Below are positions 24,190-35,266 of a stretch of 64,000 nt of DNA, in pieces. The stretch is from Cycas panzhihuaensis. Its lineage: Eukaryota; Cycadophyta. The notes under the pieces were generated by a model that had not been told where the DNA came from, did no database searches, and saw only the letters and a program-made list of their open reading frames with translations. The DNA lies in contig CM041465.1 of the NCBI GenBank assembly GCA_023213395.1, positions 18,166,001 to 18,230,000 of the forward strand, written 5' to 3'. The stretch's first letter is position 1, and each line of letters begins with the position of its first letter. Both the position numbers and the translations under genes were made by a program.

Positions 24190-24201
24190 GCTTTGATACC
24201 A
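24190..24201 (-). other. Primer-binding site of element C2
   Basis: The minus strand reads TGGTATCAAAGC immediately after the LTR end. This is an initiator-Met PBS with one G-to-A change from TGGTATCAGAGC. Confidence 0.85.
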
Positions 24202-24577
24202 TGTTAGATTTTAACATGGAAAACATCCAACAACCACAAAATCGATAACCAAAGTATATCTTGCATTTAATTAACATAAGCATAACACTAAAGCATCGTA
24301 GACTCAATATGAGTCTCCATGATTACCTGATGACATATACTACCTCAACCACCTTTATATACAACAAAGGTGGGAGGACATACAAGACAAGTAATGCATG
24401 TGGGACAAATACCTTTGTCCTGACCAATGACATTGCACCAACTAACTTGACTAATAGGCTTCTATCTTCTCATATAATATTATAATGACTTTTTGACTCT
24501 AAGACTTAGGACTATGACTATTAATCCTAGGACACACTTTACTTAACCATATATACATTAAACATTATACTCTAACA
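24202..24577 (-). repeat. 5' LTR of element C2
   Basis: 376 bp, starts TGTTAGAT and ends CTAACA on the plus strand. Partner of 19321-19697. Confidence 0.88.
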
Positions 24578-26599
24578 AGGTCACTGCTGATATGGATGTT
24601 GGTTCAAATTCATTAAACTAAATTGTTAATTAAGGTATAAATGTGGTTGTTTTCTCTTATGTTGTATAGCTAAGGCAAGAGTTCATGAGGATATGCCTAA
24701 ATATTCAAATTTGTTTAAAATACATTCCTCTTGAAGTAGAAGTCATTCAAAAGTGTGAAATCTAATGTGGACAGATGATTAGAATGAGACATATTAGATA
24801 TAAGAGAATTGTATCCTACTAGCAATATGTTAAGTCACTATTTTCATATAGTTGTCCCATGATACTTAATTGGTTCTTTATTGACTTGATTTAAGTTAGG
24901 TGAGCTATAACTAATCCAGCATATGGTATAGAGTAGAGTTGTTCTTTGAGTATAACATCTTTAGTATTATCCTTAATTTCATACAATGCATAGATTATGT
25001 TCTAAGCTCCAACAGAAGTGGTAGTAGGCTCAATGTTTTGATCAATATTATCTTCATAAGAAAGGTGTAAAAATAAAAGTGTAATTTCATCATATTCATT
25101 GAATGTAACAAAAGAAATTAGATTAGGTGGTATGGTAATGGTAGGATCATTAGAATCTTCAGTAGGTTCAGGTTTAAGAGTGATATTAAAAACATAAATC
25201 CAAAGTTTATTTATTATCAATATGTTCTTAACTTATTTCTTTCAAGCTAAGAAATTATCACTACTTGATAATTTTATAATATTAGTTGCAACCATTTGAA
25301 GTACCATTTTATATAAAATAAGTGTCTTGTCTACCTAAAAGGTTTGCTAATATAGTATCTAAAGTTTTAGTCTCTTCTTGCCTAATAACTCTTGGTAGTT
25401 GAGATAATTCTATTGATGGCATACCTGCTCACAAGTGGTAGCTTGAATACCCTATATACTTGAAGGTATATGGATACTACTAAAGGCTCTACTACCCCCT
25501 TAAGACTGTTGATCCACTAATGCTAGATTTATGGTCTAAACAACAAATCCTTATCTAAGGGCATACTTCTAATTAAGGCACTCACCCTCTCTAGGTCTAG
25601 CCTAGTCTCCAAACTCTAAGGTTTATCAAGTAGTCACCTCAGTTTGCCATCTAATATACCTTATGGCTATTACCTCTCTCTATAATCTATAGAGTTTAAG
25701 GAAGCATAATAATATGTGTGTGAGTGGTATTTTCAAGGGTCTTAACCATTCCCCTTGCAAGATTGGTATCAAAGGGTTATTCAATTAGAAGTTTATCTTT
25801 CTAATATTTTAAAATTTTCAAAAAAATTTAAAGATCTAATGATAATAATAATTTTTTTTTTTATGTATATATAAACAAATATATATTAGAACTAAAAATG
25901 CCTCTAAAAATCTAAGAAAACTACTTAAAATAGATTTAAAAATGAGTTTAAAAAACTTGATTAAAAAAAAGGACCAAAGAAGGCTTAAAACATTACAAAT
26001 AAGATAAAATGACTTAAGAAAAGATTAAAAATAAAAATCTTACAAATATTAAAAAGGGAATACAACTCAAATATTTTAAAATATATAAGCTAAACTTTTT
26101 AAAACTATATAAAAATAAAAAATCAAATGAATGAATAAAGAATAAGGGTATTAAAAATAGGATATGAATGAAGATTTCTTCTAAATGCTATGAAATCACA
26201 ATCTAGCAATGTAACTCAAGTCTAGACATGGAGAGGATCAAAATGAGTAGTCATATTGCCAAATTTCTCAGTCCTCTAATGAATGGAAATCAAGTAAATC
26301 TTGTAGAAATCTTTCAGTTTCACATTAATTCATCACAGTGGGCTAGGGTACTAATCATTAATGCTTAGGTAATCATTAACTAAAATGTTGGTATAATTAC
26401 ACCCTCTATCTTAGATTTGAGAAGATTTTGTTGACAAATCTTGAGTACAAATTTTAGTTATTTAACATCCTTATAGGTAAAAGTTTTACTTTAAAGGTTT
26501 GTTCTCTCTAAATCATTGGCAAAAGTCTATGATGTTTGCTCCAGAGTATTTGTATCAACTAAAATATTCTTTGATTCTAGACATTGGCTCCTTCTTAAG

Positions 26600-26839
26600 G
26601 ACTATTGATTTATTGAAGGAATTGGAGTTGGATATGATTCAAAGGACCTATAAACAAAGCTTTTAGATAGTAATGGAGTTGTGAGAAAGGAGGCTTTTAG
26701 GCAAGCTATGGAAAATATTATAGAGAGAAAGTTATTTTATATCTCTTCATTCAAAATATATTAGGGCATTGCTAGCTTATATGATTATGGGCCTCCAGGT
26801 TGTGCCATTAAGTCCAATGTTCTGGTGTCTCAAAGATAA
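26600..26839 (+). pseudogene. Glycyl-tRNA synthetase gene fragment
   Basis: The + strand frame starting at 26666 reads KEAFRQAMENIIERKLFYIS, then SFKIY, a TAG stop, and GIASLYDYGPPGCAIKSNVL. This is the N-terminal catalytic region of eukaryotic glycyl-tRNA synthetase (class II motif 1 region; family words are ERRLFYIPSFKIY and GLYDYGPPGCA). About 20 codons upstream (KELELDMIQRTYKQS) continue it in a different frame, so there is at least one frameshift. Homology ends near 26830, right after the SNVL words. The full enzyme has over 600 residues, so this is a small piece. It lies on the strand opposite to B. It may be a captured gene fragment or a remnant predating or interrupting B. Confidence 0.85.
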
Positions 26840-27079
26840 CTATATTAAGGTATATTCTACACTACACTAAATATGGTTGTTGAGGCAACCTGGCATTATG
26901 TAGTTCAACATCATTAGATATTTTCAATACTAATGCACATTGGATATGATCAATCTAGATAAGTCAACATACTTCATAGTTTAAAACCCTCATCTTACCA
27001 TTAGTCAATTATCAACTAGGAGGTATCAATCCCACAAAGGATGATGAATGTGGCAAAGTTATTGGAGACATTTCCTTAT

Positions 27080-27370
27080 TGAAAAAACGGGACCAAGGTT
27101 TTAGATCTACATAGATAGACTACTCTTAAAGTAGCTTTTGGACAACTACAACCTTTTTTAATTAAACATAAATGCATGGGAAATAGGATTAAGCTAGACT
27201 TATTATGTGATGGAAATGTGCCTAAGATACAACTAGAATAGGAAGGAATAAGTGGTGGTAGGTTGATCTTGTTAGAGGTCAATTACAAAAGCTTTGAAGA
27301 ATTAGATGCTAAAAAAGGAGGATGGAGGATTCCACTTTTCATAGATATTTTTTTGGTGAAGGATTTAGAA
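27080..27370 (+). pseudogene. Unidentified protein-like relic
   Basis: One + strand frame stays open apart from two TAG codons. It reads TTLKVAFGQLQPFLIKHKCM, NRIKLDLLCDGNVPKIQLE, then SGGRLILLEVNYKSFEELDA and GGWRIPLFIDIF. The composition is that of a folded protein and the stops fall where CAG or TGG could have been. I do not recognise the family. It lies on the same strand as the GlyRS piece, about 240 bases downstream, and ends at the PBS of B. It could be part of the same captured locus or a chance frame. Confidence 0.3.
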
Positions 27371-27374
27371 CTTA

Positions 27375-27386
27375 GCTTTGATACCA
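27375..27386 (-). other. Probable primer-binding site of element B
   Basis: The minus strand reads TGGTATCAAAGC, followed by TAAG. It is the same 12-mer as the C2 PBS and sits two bases from a plausible LTR edge (TGGAGGAAG at 27389). It fits the position expected for the 5' end of B, but the partner LTR is outside the window. Confidence 0.6.
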
Positions 27387-27388
27387 AG

Positions 27389-28300
27389 TGGAGGAAGAGG
27401 CTTTGGATCCACCTTCCACCCAAGATCTAAAATACAAAGAGGATAATAACACAATTGTAGTTGAGAAGGTTTACTTGATTTAACCTCCCAAATTAATATC
27501 TAAAAATATCATTCATTCATTATATAAGGCATTGCCTCATATATACAAAATGGACAGTTACAAAAGAGGTAAGAGACTACATGAAGAGTTGATCATGTAA
27601 AGTGACTAGTGGCACCTTGTATGATCAATGCTATATATTATAATGTATTATGAGTATTTAGAGCCCCACAAGCATTCAGCTCATAACTATAAGGCATGAC
27701 TAGCCACTAATATATTTACAATACACGTTATCACATTGAGTTGATAAAGTGACAAATATGACTTACTAACCTAACTTTATATTTACAAATGTATAATACA
27801 TTTATAAATACCAAATGTTGAATTAATGAATACATCATTAATTCTTCTATCAATACACAAGTCACACAACCAATGTAATATGAGAAATTTGAATTTTGTT
27901 TATAAAGTTTACCTGCTCATTATATATATCTTAGAATATTCCAAGAATATACTTCTTTTTATAACATTTTCATTACCCTTTGTAAAGTTTATATAATAGA
28001 CTAATATTTATGGATGCTGTGATTGATAAAGGAGAGTACAAGAATCAATCAATAAGAAGATGATAATAAATGAGAATAGGTTGTTTCAACTGCAAGGAGG
28101 AAAATGAAAAATCGTAATTAAGATAATAATAGTCAACTATAAAGAAAGATGTCAAGCAAAGTTCAATCATAGATAAGGCCATAATAGACCCATGTAGCTA
28201 GACCCAAACATCCTGAATGACTCATCTAAATAAACCCAACCTATGATATGTATAGTTGGGGATGATGCAGTCACATGACTTGCCCTAGATTATAAGAGGA
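27389..28300 (-). repeat. Probable 5' LTR of element B (right end not fixed)
   Basis: It starts TGGAGGAAG next to the PBS. The sequence to about 28200 has no coding signal and is AT-rich, as LTRs of this kind are. The outer edge cannot be fixed without the other LTR, so the end coordinate is a guess. Nothing else is recognised here. Confidence 0.35.
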
Positions 28301-29100
28301 TGATAACAATATATTTTTTAATTTTATAAAATTTTTTTGATATATATTTTTTTATTTTTTATTTTTTACTTTCTTTTTTGACTTTTAACTTTTTTACATC
28401 TTTTTTTTTACTACTTTTTCTTTATATTTATAATAAAAAGAATATTAACTCCCTAATTATAAAGTACCTTTCCTCAATACAGTAAGGATCTCTTCTTTTT
28501 AACAAAACCAAGATGGGATAAAAGAAACCAAACTCCTTAAAGATTAAACCATGGGAGAAAGAGGAGATCTAAATCACAATGTCTCCAAACATAAGGGGAA
28601 GGTGGTAGAAAGAATATTCACCTCAAAAGTATAAATAGAGAAAACTAAGGATAATAAAAAGAAAAGAAAAACAAGTGATGAATGACCAAAAAAGAATTCC
28701 CAAAATGAAAGGCTAGTATATGAGGAATAACCTAAATAAGTAATAAATTAATTAAAGTTGACGAATAAATCTTTCCTTAAGAATGACTATAAATGACAAA
28801 TTTGGTGGTCTAAATTCTCTCTTGAGTATGGACTCAAAAGAGAAAAGATAGGTAATGTTAAAAAAAGAGCACCTGTAATCAATCTGTATGTCATAATGGG
28901 TAGTAAGCTTACATGATTACGAGGAGAATTACTTTATGAAAGTAGAGGAAGTTTGAAAGAATGTTAAGAATAATTAAGAAAATAGTTCCATAGTTTTAAC
29001 TCATTAGATAATAAGAGAATTCAGATCCATAGTTTATCCTCATTATGGAGACAAACTATCTACCATAATTTATACTCTTTAGAAAATAAATTTCTTAGAG
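28300..29100. other. AT-rich stretch with no gene seen
   Basis: 28310-28440 is nearly pure A/T with long T runs. 28450-29100 has no readable domain on either strand. It lies between the B-derived part and the readable part of G, so it holds the unseen junction between the two. Confidence 0.5.
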
Positions 29101-29109
29101 TAATAGTTT

Positions 29110-29925
29110 ATTCTCATTGCAGAGTCATCCAAGGAGTACCCCCTACTTCTAAGTCAATATTAATGGTTTCTTCTATAAGCATAGCATACCCTCTTCAAAA
29201 TGTGGAGGAGTAGGTTCTATAAGAGAAACTATCTTCTAAAACTAGGAATGGTCAATTAATGTTGAATCAAGTTGTATCATCTTTGAAAAACCTAACTTTT
29301 GATGACAAGAGGGAAGATTAGTAGTTTATCCTACTAGATGCTCAAGGATCATCTCATCATTTTTGAAATGATCTAAATGAAAGAGGTCTACAAAGAGAAT
29401 ATTTTTCAATAAGCTAGTAGACAAGAAAAATGACTTAAAAGGTGGGGAATTATCAAACAAAGAGTTTAGACAAGTACATACAAACTCAATAATTGGAAGG
29501 ACTTGGGAAAAAGGAATGTGTCTATCAATAAATACCAAAGTTGAAGTGAAGGTTTACTTAAACTCGTGATGGTAAAAGTGATGATTTTAATTAGACAAGG
29601 GCATAAAAATGAGGGATGATAGAGGATCATCAATAGGGTTATAAGAAGAAAAGGAAATAACAGAGACTAAATTCACTTCTCAAACTCCATTAGATATATT
29701 TTGACTCCTTTGAGACATAATATACAAAGGAGCATCCTCATCATTTGATTCTAAATTAGGGTACCTATGTAACAACACTTTCTTCTCTTGTCTATTAAAC
29801 CATGTAATAAAAAGAGAAGACTGAGAGAAAGGAGTCATTGTAGAAGTAGGCACATTATATGAAGATAAAACCATATGATTCATTGAAGAAGTAGGCATAT
29901 CAAATGAAGTTGAACTATTATTCAT
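29110..29925 (-). pseudogene. Element G: protease-RT spacer and RT lead-in
   Basis: The minus-strand frames at 29925-29680 (SNDEDAPLYIMSQRSQ) and 29538-29326 (LDHFKNDEMILEHLVG), then TTNLPSCHQKL and PPHFEEGMLCL to about 29150. Each word has a counterpart in A (SNDEDEEPP, FENYEALLENLVG, TPNLLASHHKL, HYEEGNAMCM). No enzyme motif is present; this is where the RT should begin. Confidence 0.6.
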
Positions 29926-30359
29926 TAAAGGAAAATATAAGACCTATGAGAAGTGACTCTAAATAGAGAGTGAAATATTTGAATTGATTATTTCGCTCAC
30001 TATTGTCTCCTCATAAGATATACTAGAGTTTGATATTATTTCTTCATAAGAAGAAGGGGGAAAAACCAAAGATTAATAGGTAGGATCAAAGGGATGAGGA
30101 GTAGGTGAAGAACCCAATTTAATAGGGACAATTTCAACCAAATCAACACCCTTTACTTCTCCCTGAGGAGGAGTTTTAATGGTGAAATACTACCCTAGAC
30201 CTAGAGATTAAAAGGAATATTTTATGGAATTAGATAACTTGTTAGGTTTAGAGAAATCCTCAATGAGTGGAACTAACTATTTAATAGGTGTTGTCCTATG
30301 TTTAACAATCTTTAATTCACCTTCTTAGATGAACCAAAGTTCACCAAGAAGGAAAGAAC

Positions 30360-30723
30360 AAACAACTACCATTCGGGCAATCCATTGCTTACTCAAAAGG
30401 AAATTGTATTCTAGGTTGAGATCGATAATAGTAAGTTTAGTATAAATTGTCTTTTCTTCAAGGGTCAAAGGGAGAGTGACTTAACCAAGGGGAACCTTTT
30501 GATTCTTATCATATCCTTAGCAAATCCACTCACAAGGGTCAAAGACCAAAATCTCTAGATCCTCAATAAGACAAAGAAGGATTACATCGATAGATGATCC
30601 CTCATCAATGATGACACATTTAATATTGATATCATCCTTAATAATTTTAATGTAGAATGAGGGAATATCATTCAAAGCATGAGTAGCATCAGTAGACAAT
30701 GTGGATAAACTGAAAGAATGCAT
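30360..30723 (-). pseudogene. Element G: protease relic
   Basis: Minus-strand reading: IKCVIIDEGSSIDVILLCLI is the retropepsin loop with D-E-G in place of D-S/T-G. The end of the domain reads LLSKQWIARM near 30390, in place of LLGHPWLDQM in A. An unbroken 68-residue frame covers the first part. It is decayed at the catalytic triplet. Confidence 0.65.
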
Positions 30724-31789
30724 GGAATTAGATGAACCAACTATAGTAGGAACTCCTAATGTATTGAATAGGAATTGATGTTACTTGGGGTAACACTTTA
30801 ACAAATCTATAATTGAGATACTAGTGGGAATAGCCTTGAACTCATCAACTAAGGAAAATAATCCATCCTTTAAAAAGGAAGGAATGGATCCAAACCTAAT
30901 GGTATGAGGGGGAATAAGAGGTAAAGAGTTAGGATTTTTAGATGTTAAATCATCATGTGATTTGGCTAAACTTTCACTCTTGTAATCTCTACCATGTTGA
31001 TAGTTCTCTTGGTCTCACCACCTTTAGAAGGTGGGTCAGATTGACTATTAGCATGCTTTGTTGACTAGGAGCAGTTATCTTCTTAGATAAATTTGAGCTA
31101 GAAGGTTCACCTTCATTATCTTGAATCTATTTAGCCTTGCCTTTATGATCTTTATTCTCTTTATCTTTATGTTGAGGTAGAGGGTCTTTATGAGTCATTT
31201 GATCCTGAGAAGTTCAAGAAGCTCAATTTGTTTGAGTGCTTGTATTTTAGGTTTTGGCTTGAATTATATGGCATTAGCTTCTATTATAGGTGTTAGTTTA
31301 GTGGTAAGGACACCACTTCATCTTCCTAAAAGGAGGAGAAAGTGTAGGTGGAACTTGTTTCTTTCTCCCTTTAGTAACATGAATAAGTTTCATTTCTTGA
31401 GCAAACTAATTTTTTCTAGGACCATCAACACACAACCTAGTGTTGATCACATACTCTAATGACCTAATAGAAGAAGTCAAATAATTCTATATTGGCTTAG
31501 GATAAGAAGTCTTAGACATTTTAATGGTCTCTTTAAAAGGGATAGATTTCCCAACCTTTTTAATGCCTTCTTGTATTTTGAAAGTTTCTAAGGCTAAGCA
31601 TCAATCAACAACTTCTTCATAGGTTTGAGGACTAAGCTTAAGTACTTCAAGATATACATGAGGCCTCAAAGTATTAGTGAATAGATAAAAAAGGAGACTA
31701 GGATCAAATTGAGAATGATATGAATGTACTTAGTCTTAATATCTCCTCACTAAATCTCTAGAAGTTTCATCATAGTTTTGTTTAATAGC

Positions 31790-32458
31790 AAAATATGATT
31801 TAATGCTAGATTTAAAAGGTCTTGCTATATCAAAGTAATTAATAAAGGAGTTAGCCAATCATTGGAATGAGAGAATAGAAGAAGAAGGAAGGTGATAAAA
31901 CCACTTCAATACATTGCCTTGAAGTAATTTAGGGAATAAATGCATCAATACATAGTCACATGGCATGAATTTAGTATGAGCAAGTGCAAACACTTATATG
32001 TGGGAAGCTAGATCTCAAGAAGAGTTACTTGAGAATTTAGATAACTTAGGTAAGCATGGATGCATAGGGGATAATAGGACCTCACATGGGAAGGAAGACT
32101 TCATATAGTCTAAGAAAGGCTTCCTTGGCCTTAACATCGTAAAACATTAAAGTAAGGATAACAAACATGGGGTGGTAGAGGAAATAGGTTATTGTTGAGG
32201 CAAAGAATAAGCTAGAAGAGAAAATGAAGGGTTAAACCAAGCTATAGGATTTACCATAAAATTGGTTTGTAGAATAGGATATTGATGGAAAATAAGGTTG
32301 AATGAAGGAAATGTCATTTTTTGAGACACTAGTTTAGGCGCATGAGATGATGAAGTAGGATTAGTAAATCCCAAGGTTTGAGATTCACTAACTAAAGAAT
32401 GAGGATAAACAGGGTAAGTATGAGGAATAGGTTGAGAAGAGAAAACTAAATTAGACAC
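31790..32458 (-). pseudogene. Element G: gag relic
   Basis: Minus-strand reading near 31930-31800: VLKWFYHLPSSS, then FINYFDIARPFKSSIKS, then DLVRRY. These match KWFYHLPAHS and FINYFDVAHPFKSGIKS in A. The upstream frame 32458-32189 is Pro/Ser/Tyr-rich, like the N-terminal Gag of A and H, and continues into 45605-46400 on the far side of H. Confidence 0.7.
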
Positions 32459-32506
32459 CCTAGGAGATAAGATATGAGATCTAACACCCTGGGATATGGC
32501 TCTATG

Positions 32507-32511
32507 GGAAA
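32507..32511. repeat. Target site duplication of H (left copy, GAAAC)
   Basis: GAAAC before LTR start TGTTTCCC at 32512, repeated at 45600-45604 after the far LTR end CCA. Removing H and one copy joins the two halves of G directly. Confidence 0.9.
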
Positions 32512-35021
32512 CTGTTTCCCGGCTTCCGGGAATGGATACGGAATCACCGACTCAGGTAAGTGCAGGTATGTCTCTAGCATTATCATCACTTTTATGTCTT
32601 GATTGTGCCTTACATATTTGCATGCGTGTATGACTTTGTGGGCGGCACGGTCGTCGTCCACACCTATGTTTAGCCTATGACGACTATAGCGGGGGCACAC
32701 TCTTAGCGAGTGTGGCACCACAGTGACCGTATTACTTCACATCGCCCTCCTCTCTCACGGATCCACCGGGTTTCGCCACCCCACCGTGTGATGTCTCATC
32801 GTCGCTTGGTTAGCTTGCCACCTCATTTGGGGGCCTATTTACGCTCCGTGGGCCCGTTTCTTGGCTTGTTTGCTCCGGGTGGGTGTTTTAGTTGTCCTTT
32901 AGCCTTTTAGTTTGCCCCTAACTGGACGGTTGGTGGGCCCCATTTGTGTCTCTGGTGCATACTGCGTAATCTTGGCATGCAGTGATCTTGTGCATACGGA
33001 ATTTCAGCAGTGCATTGGAATATTCAGTGATCTGCTAAAGTTTCCGTGATCTGTTGTCTCTTTGTTTTAAAATCCGTGGTAATTTCGCATTTATTGCGAA
33101 GCGCCACGTGGTTCGCCTTTTCTCCCTCCCAGCCGTGCCCTATTCGCGTACTTTAGGGTTTTGCTTTAGTACTTAAACATCTTTTGGCTCTTTTGGATTT
33201 TTTTTGGCTCACTTTTGGATTTACTCTCAAGAGGAACACTCTCCTGCTCTGCTCTCTTACATTTCTTTGCAACAATGGACACACACTCTTCATACAGTGA
33301 CTCTCCTTTGGCTTGGCCGAGACATTCTCTCGGCCCTCAAACCTTGGAGAGGGCTCCTTTGAGCGGTTTCAATGCTTTCTACCAGGCGATCCACGAGTTC
33401 CCGTTTGCGGTGTTTCCGTTCCACCTCCATGCATGAGGCCCCTGGCTGCTCTATTCAGTCTGGTGTGTGTTCCAGCCCTTCTTGTGCCTTTTGGCTGGGC
33501 AAATCCCTTGCCTCCCTTTCCGTACTCTTCACTTTGTATTTGTTTTGGTGATATCCACACTTGACTTATTTGTTTTCATTTGTTGCTTGAGAGTTGGTTT
33601 CCTCCCTCTTGAGGGCTATTTGTACCACTCTCCCTCGCTTCTTACTGCGTTCTTGTCAAAGCGTGGCGTTGAGGTTGCATAGGCTTTGGACAGAGGCGGG
33701 TGGATTCGCACCACCTTCCACGCTCCCAAGCGGCTCAAAGCCCTCAAAGCCTCCCTCTCGCCCGTGCTACTCTTGGCTTGCAAACAAGGGTTGAAGGCTC
33801 CCCTTGGTTGCCCAAACCCCGGTTGTCACAAGTTGCGGCTGATTTGGGAACCCTTTATTCAGTTTGGGTGCCATCCATAGGCCCCAACCGTGGGTTCTTC
33901 TCCACCTTTGCTCCCGGTTGCAGGTTTGCTCCCCGTAGCATCCGGTTCCCGTGGGTGTCTTTGGGTCTTTCTTGCCCCTCCTTGCGGTAGTTTTCCGGCC
34001 TTGAGTCTTGACTTTCTCCTCACGCCCGTGGCTCTTGGGGAGAGGTTTGGGCACCATTTGCGGTAGGCCACTCAGGCTTACCACTGTTGTTTCCTTTCAT
34101 TTGGACCGTTCTTCTTTGGTATTTTCCTTATTGGACTAACACTGATGCATGTACATTTAGACTCTCGTTTATGTCGTTAGACATATATTGCTAGATCTTT
34201 GTGTTGCATATAGGTGTCTCCCTCGGCAGAGGGAGACCTTTGTTGCTTCTGGTACTCGGGACGCGGAGAACGTTGCCGTTGCCCCTTCCACCGTGGCGCC
34301 CCTTGCATGTGTCATATTTTATGCTATCTCATTTGCTAGTTAGCATTTCTTTCCTTCCTTGATGTCGCATTTATTTTTCACAGGGAAGGTAAGGAAGCCC
34401 CTTTTCATGCTACATTTCACATCCAGATGCCTTGAGTGGTTGGGTGCTCCTCCCAAGGCTACGCCATCTCTCACGCCTTTGGCCCGGTGCACGCTTTGTC
34501 CCCTTCGCACCTTGCTTTTTACCTTTTATTCTTTTCCTAGTAATTAGAACATCGAAAGATTAAAAGGGAAAATTTCCTTTTTTGTATTGGTTTTGCGATT
34601 TGTTTGCCTTGTTGCATGTACTCTTGTTATTCGTAGGAAAGGTTGTAGGAGTCTTTTTCTCTCTTACCCTTCCTCCCTCTTCCCTAGCCTGGCCTTTGCT
34701 TCATCGCTCGTATACCCGGTTAGATTGCGTAGGATTGCTCTTGGCCTATCCTTGTTAGGTTCTTTCTCTCTCCCTTCTGGCCACCCAAGGGTGGGAGGGG
34801 CCTACTCCCAGGTCAACCCGGGTTCGCCCCTCGTATCTTCGCCCTTCGCTCAAGGTGGCGAAGGGTCACCCAGTAGTAGCCATACTCCATTGCAGATCCC
34901 GAACTCGCTCACGCAGGCGCCTGCGTGTAGTTGCTTGCCTTGTAGGTTCCACTTCCCACCGGTTTCATCACCATCTCTCCCCGCGCTGCTCGATCGGTGG
35001 TTATCCATGTAGTGGCGTCCA
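32512..35021 (+). repeat. 5' LTR of element H
   Basis: Starts TGTTTCCCGGCTTCCGG and ends GGCGTCCA. It aligns end to end with 43081-45599. Differences are mostly short C/G-containing indels, for example around 32950-33050. Overlapping ORFs on both strands are chance frames in GC-rich DNA. AGTACTTAAACAT near 33170 could be a core promoter; low confidence. Confidence 0.92.
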
Positions 35022-35023
35022 CT

Positions 35024-35042
35024 TAGCGACCATCTTTGGGGA
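35024..35042 (+). other. Primer-binding site of element H
   Basis: TAGCGACCATCTTTGGGGA, two bases after the LTR end. It matches the sites of A and G. It differs from the initiator-Met sites of the copia elements and of F. Confidence 0.65.
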
Positions 35043-35266
35043 GCTAGTCTCGCTCTCTTCGGTTGGTTTCGCTACTCTGCGTGATCCTTTCTATACATCT
35101 TGACCTCCACGTTGGGCGCCCCCAGCAGCGTGTTATCTGGTTCCTTCTCTTTTCGACATCGTCGGCCGACCTTGCATCTTGTGTTTCTCTCTCGTCGTTT
35201 TGCGGTCTACCCCTTTGTTAGAAGACCCGAGTATAGCCTTCTTGCCTCGTCGGATCCGATTCGACT

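Larger units (their letters stand above)
19321..24577 (-). mobile_element. Element C2: LTR element without recognisable pol
   Basis: Two direct repeats at 19321-19697 and 24202-24577 (about 94% identical by eye) bound 4.5 kb of sequence. A minus-strand PBS (TGGTATCAAAGC) abuts the right LTR, and a purine tract abuts the left one. That is the architecture of an LTR retrotransposon on the minus strand. I could not read gag, protease, RT, RNase H or integrase in any frame of the interior. It therefore looks like a nonautonomous large LTR derivative (LARD type), or an element too decayed to read. No matching TSD was found (TAATT left, AGGTC right). It splits the Gag of B. Confidence 0.75.
24578..27388 (-). 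pseudogene. Element B: probable gag N-terminal part and leader, heavily decayed
   Basis: Continuation of B beyond C2. Just right of the junction the minus strand can be read as FEPTSISAVT or LNQHPYQQ, compatible with the Gln-rich end of copia Gag before its zinc knuckle. A short open minus-strand frame at 25220-25002 is unidentified. From 25300 to 26560 I see only AT-rich sequence without coding signal, including A/T runs near 25850-26150. A GlyRS gene relic lies at 26600-26839 on the other strand. Confidence 0.45.
29100..32511 (-). mobile_element. Element G: Tat-like Ty3/gypsy relic (left part, up to the H insertion)
   Basis: Minus-strand reading, from right: Gag N-terminal part (32458-32189), Gag core (about 31960-31790), protease (30723-30360), spacer (about 29925-29680), and the RT lead-in (29538-29110, with DEMILEHLVG and PPHFEEGMLCL, matching A ENYEALLENLVG and HYEEGNAMCM). 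The readable match ends near 29100, before the RT palm, so RT, RNase H and integrase are missing. H is inserted at 32511/32512. The other half of G is 45605-46478. G is the same lineage as A and H but strongly AT-shifted. Confidence 0.75.

Noticed and set aside
26666-26839. GlyRS as an active gene
   Set aside because: Only about 80 codons with a stop and frameshift; no further catalytic motifs in the neighbourhood.
28310-28440. AT-rich tract as a matrix attachment region or origin
   Set aside because: Composition alone; no supporting motif.
33200-35100. Many overlapping ORFs on both strands (up to about 150 codons) in the LTRs of H
   Set aside because: They lie in LTRs that are repeated at 43081-45599, occur in several frames on both strands, and show no domain. 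They are expected by chance in GC-rich DNA.
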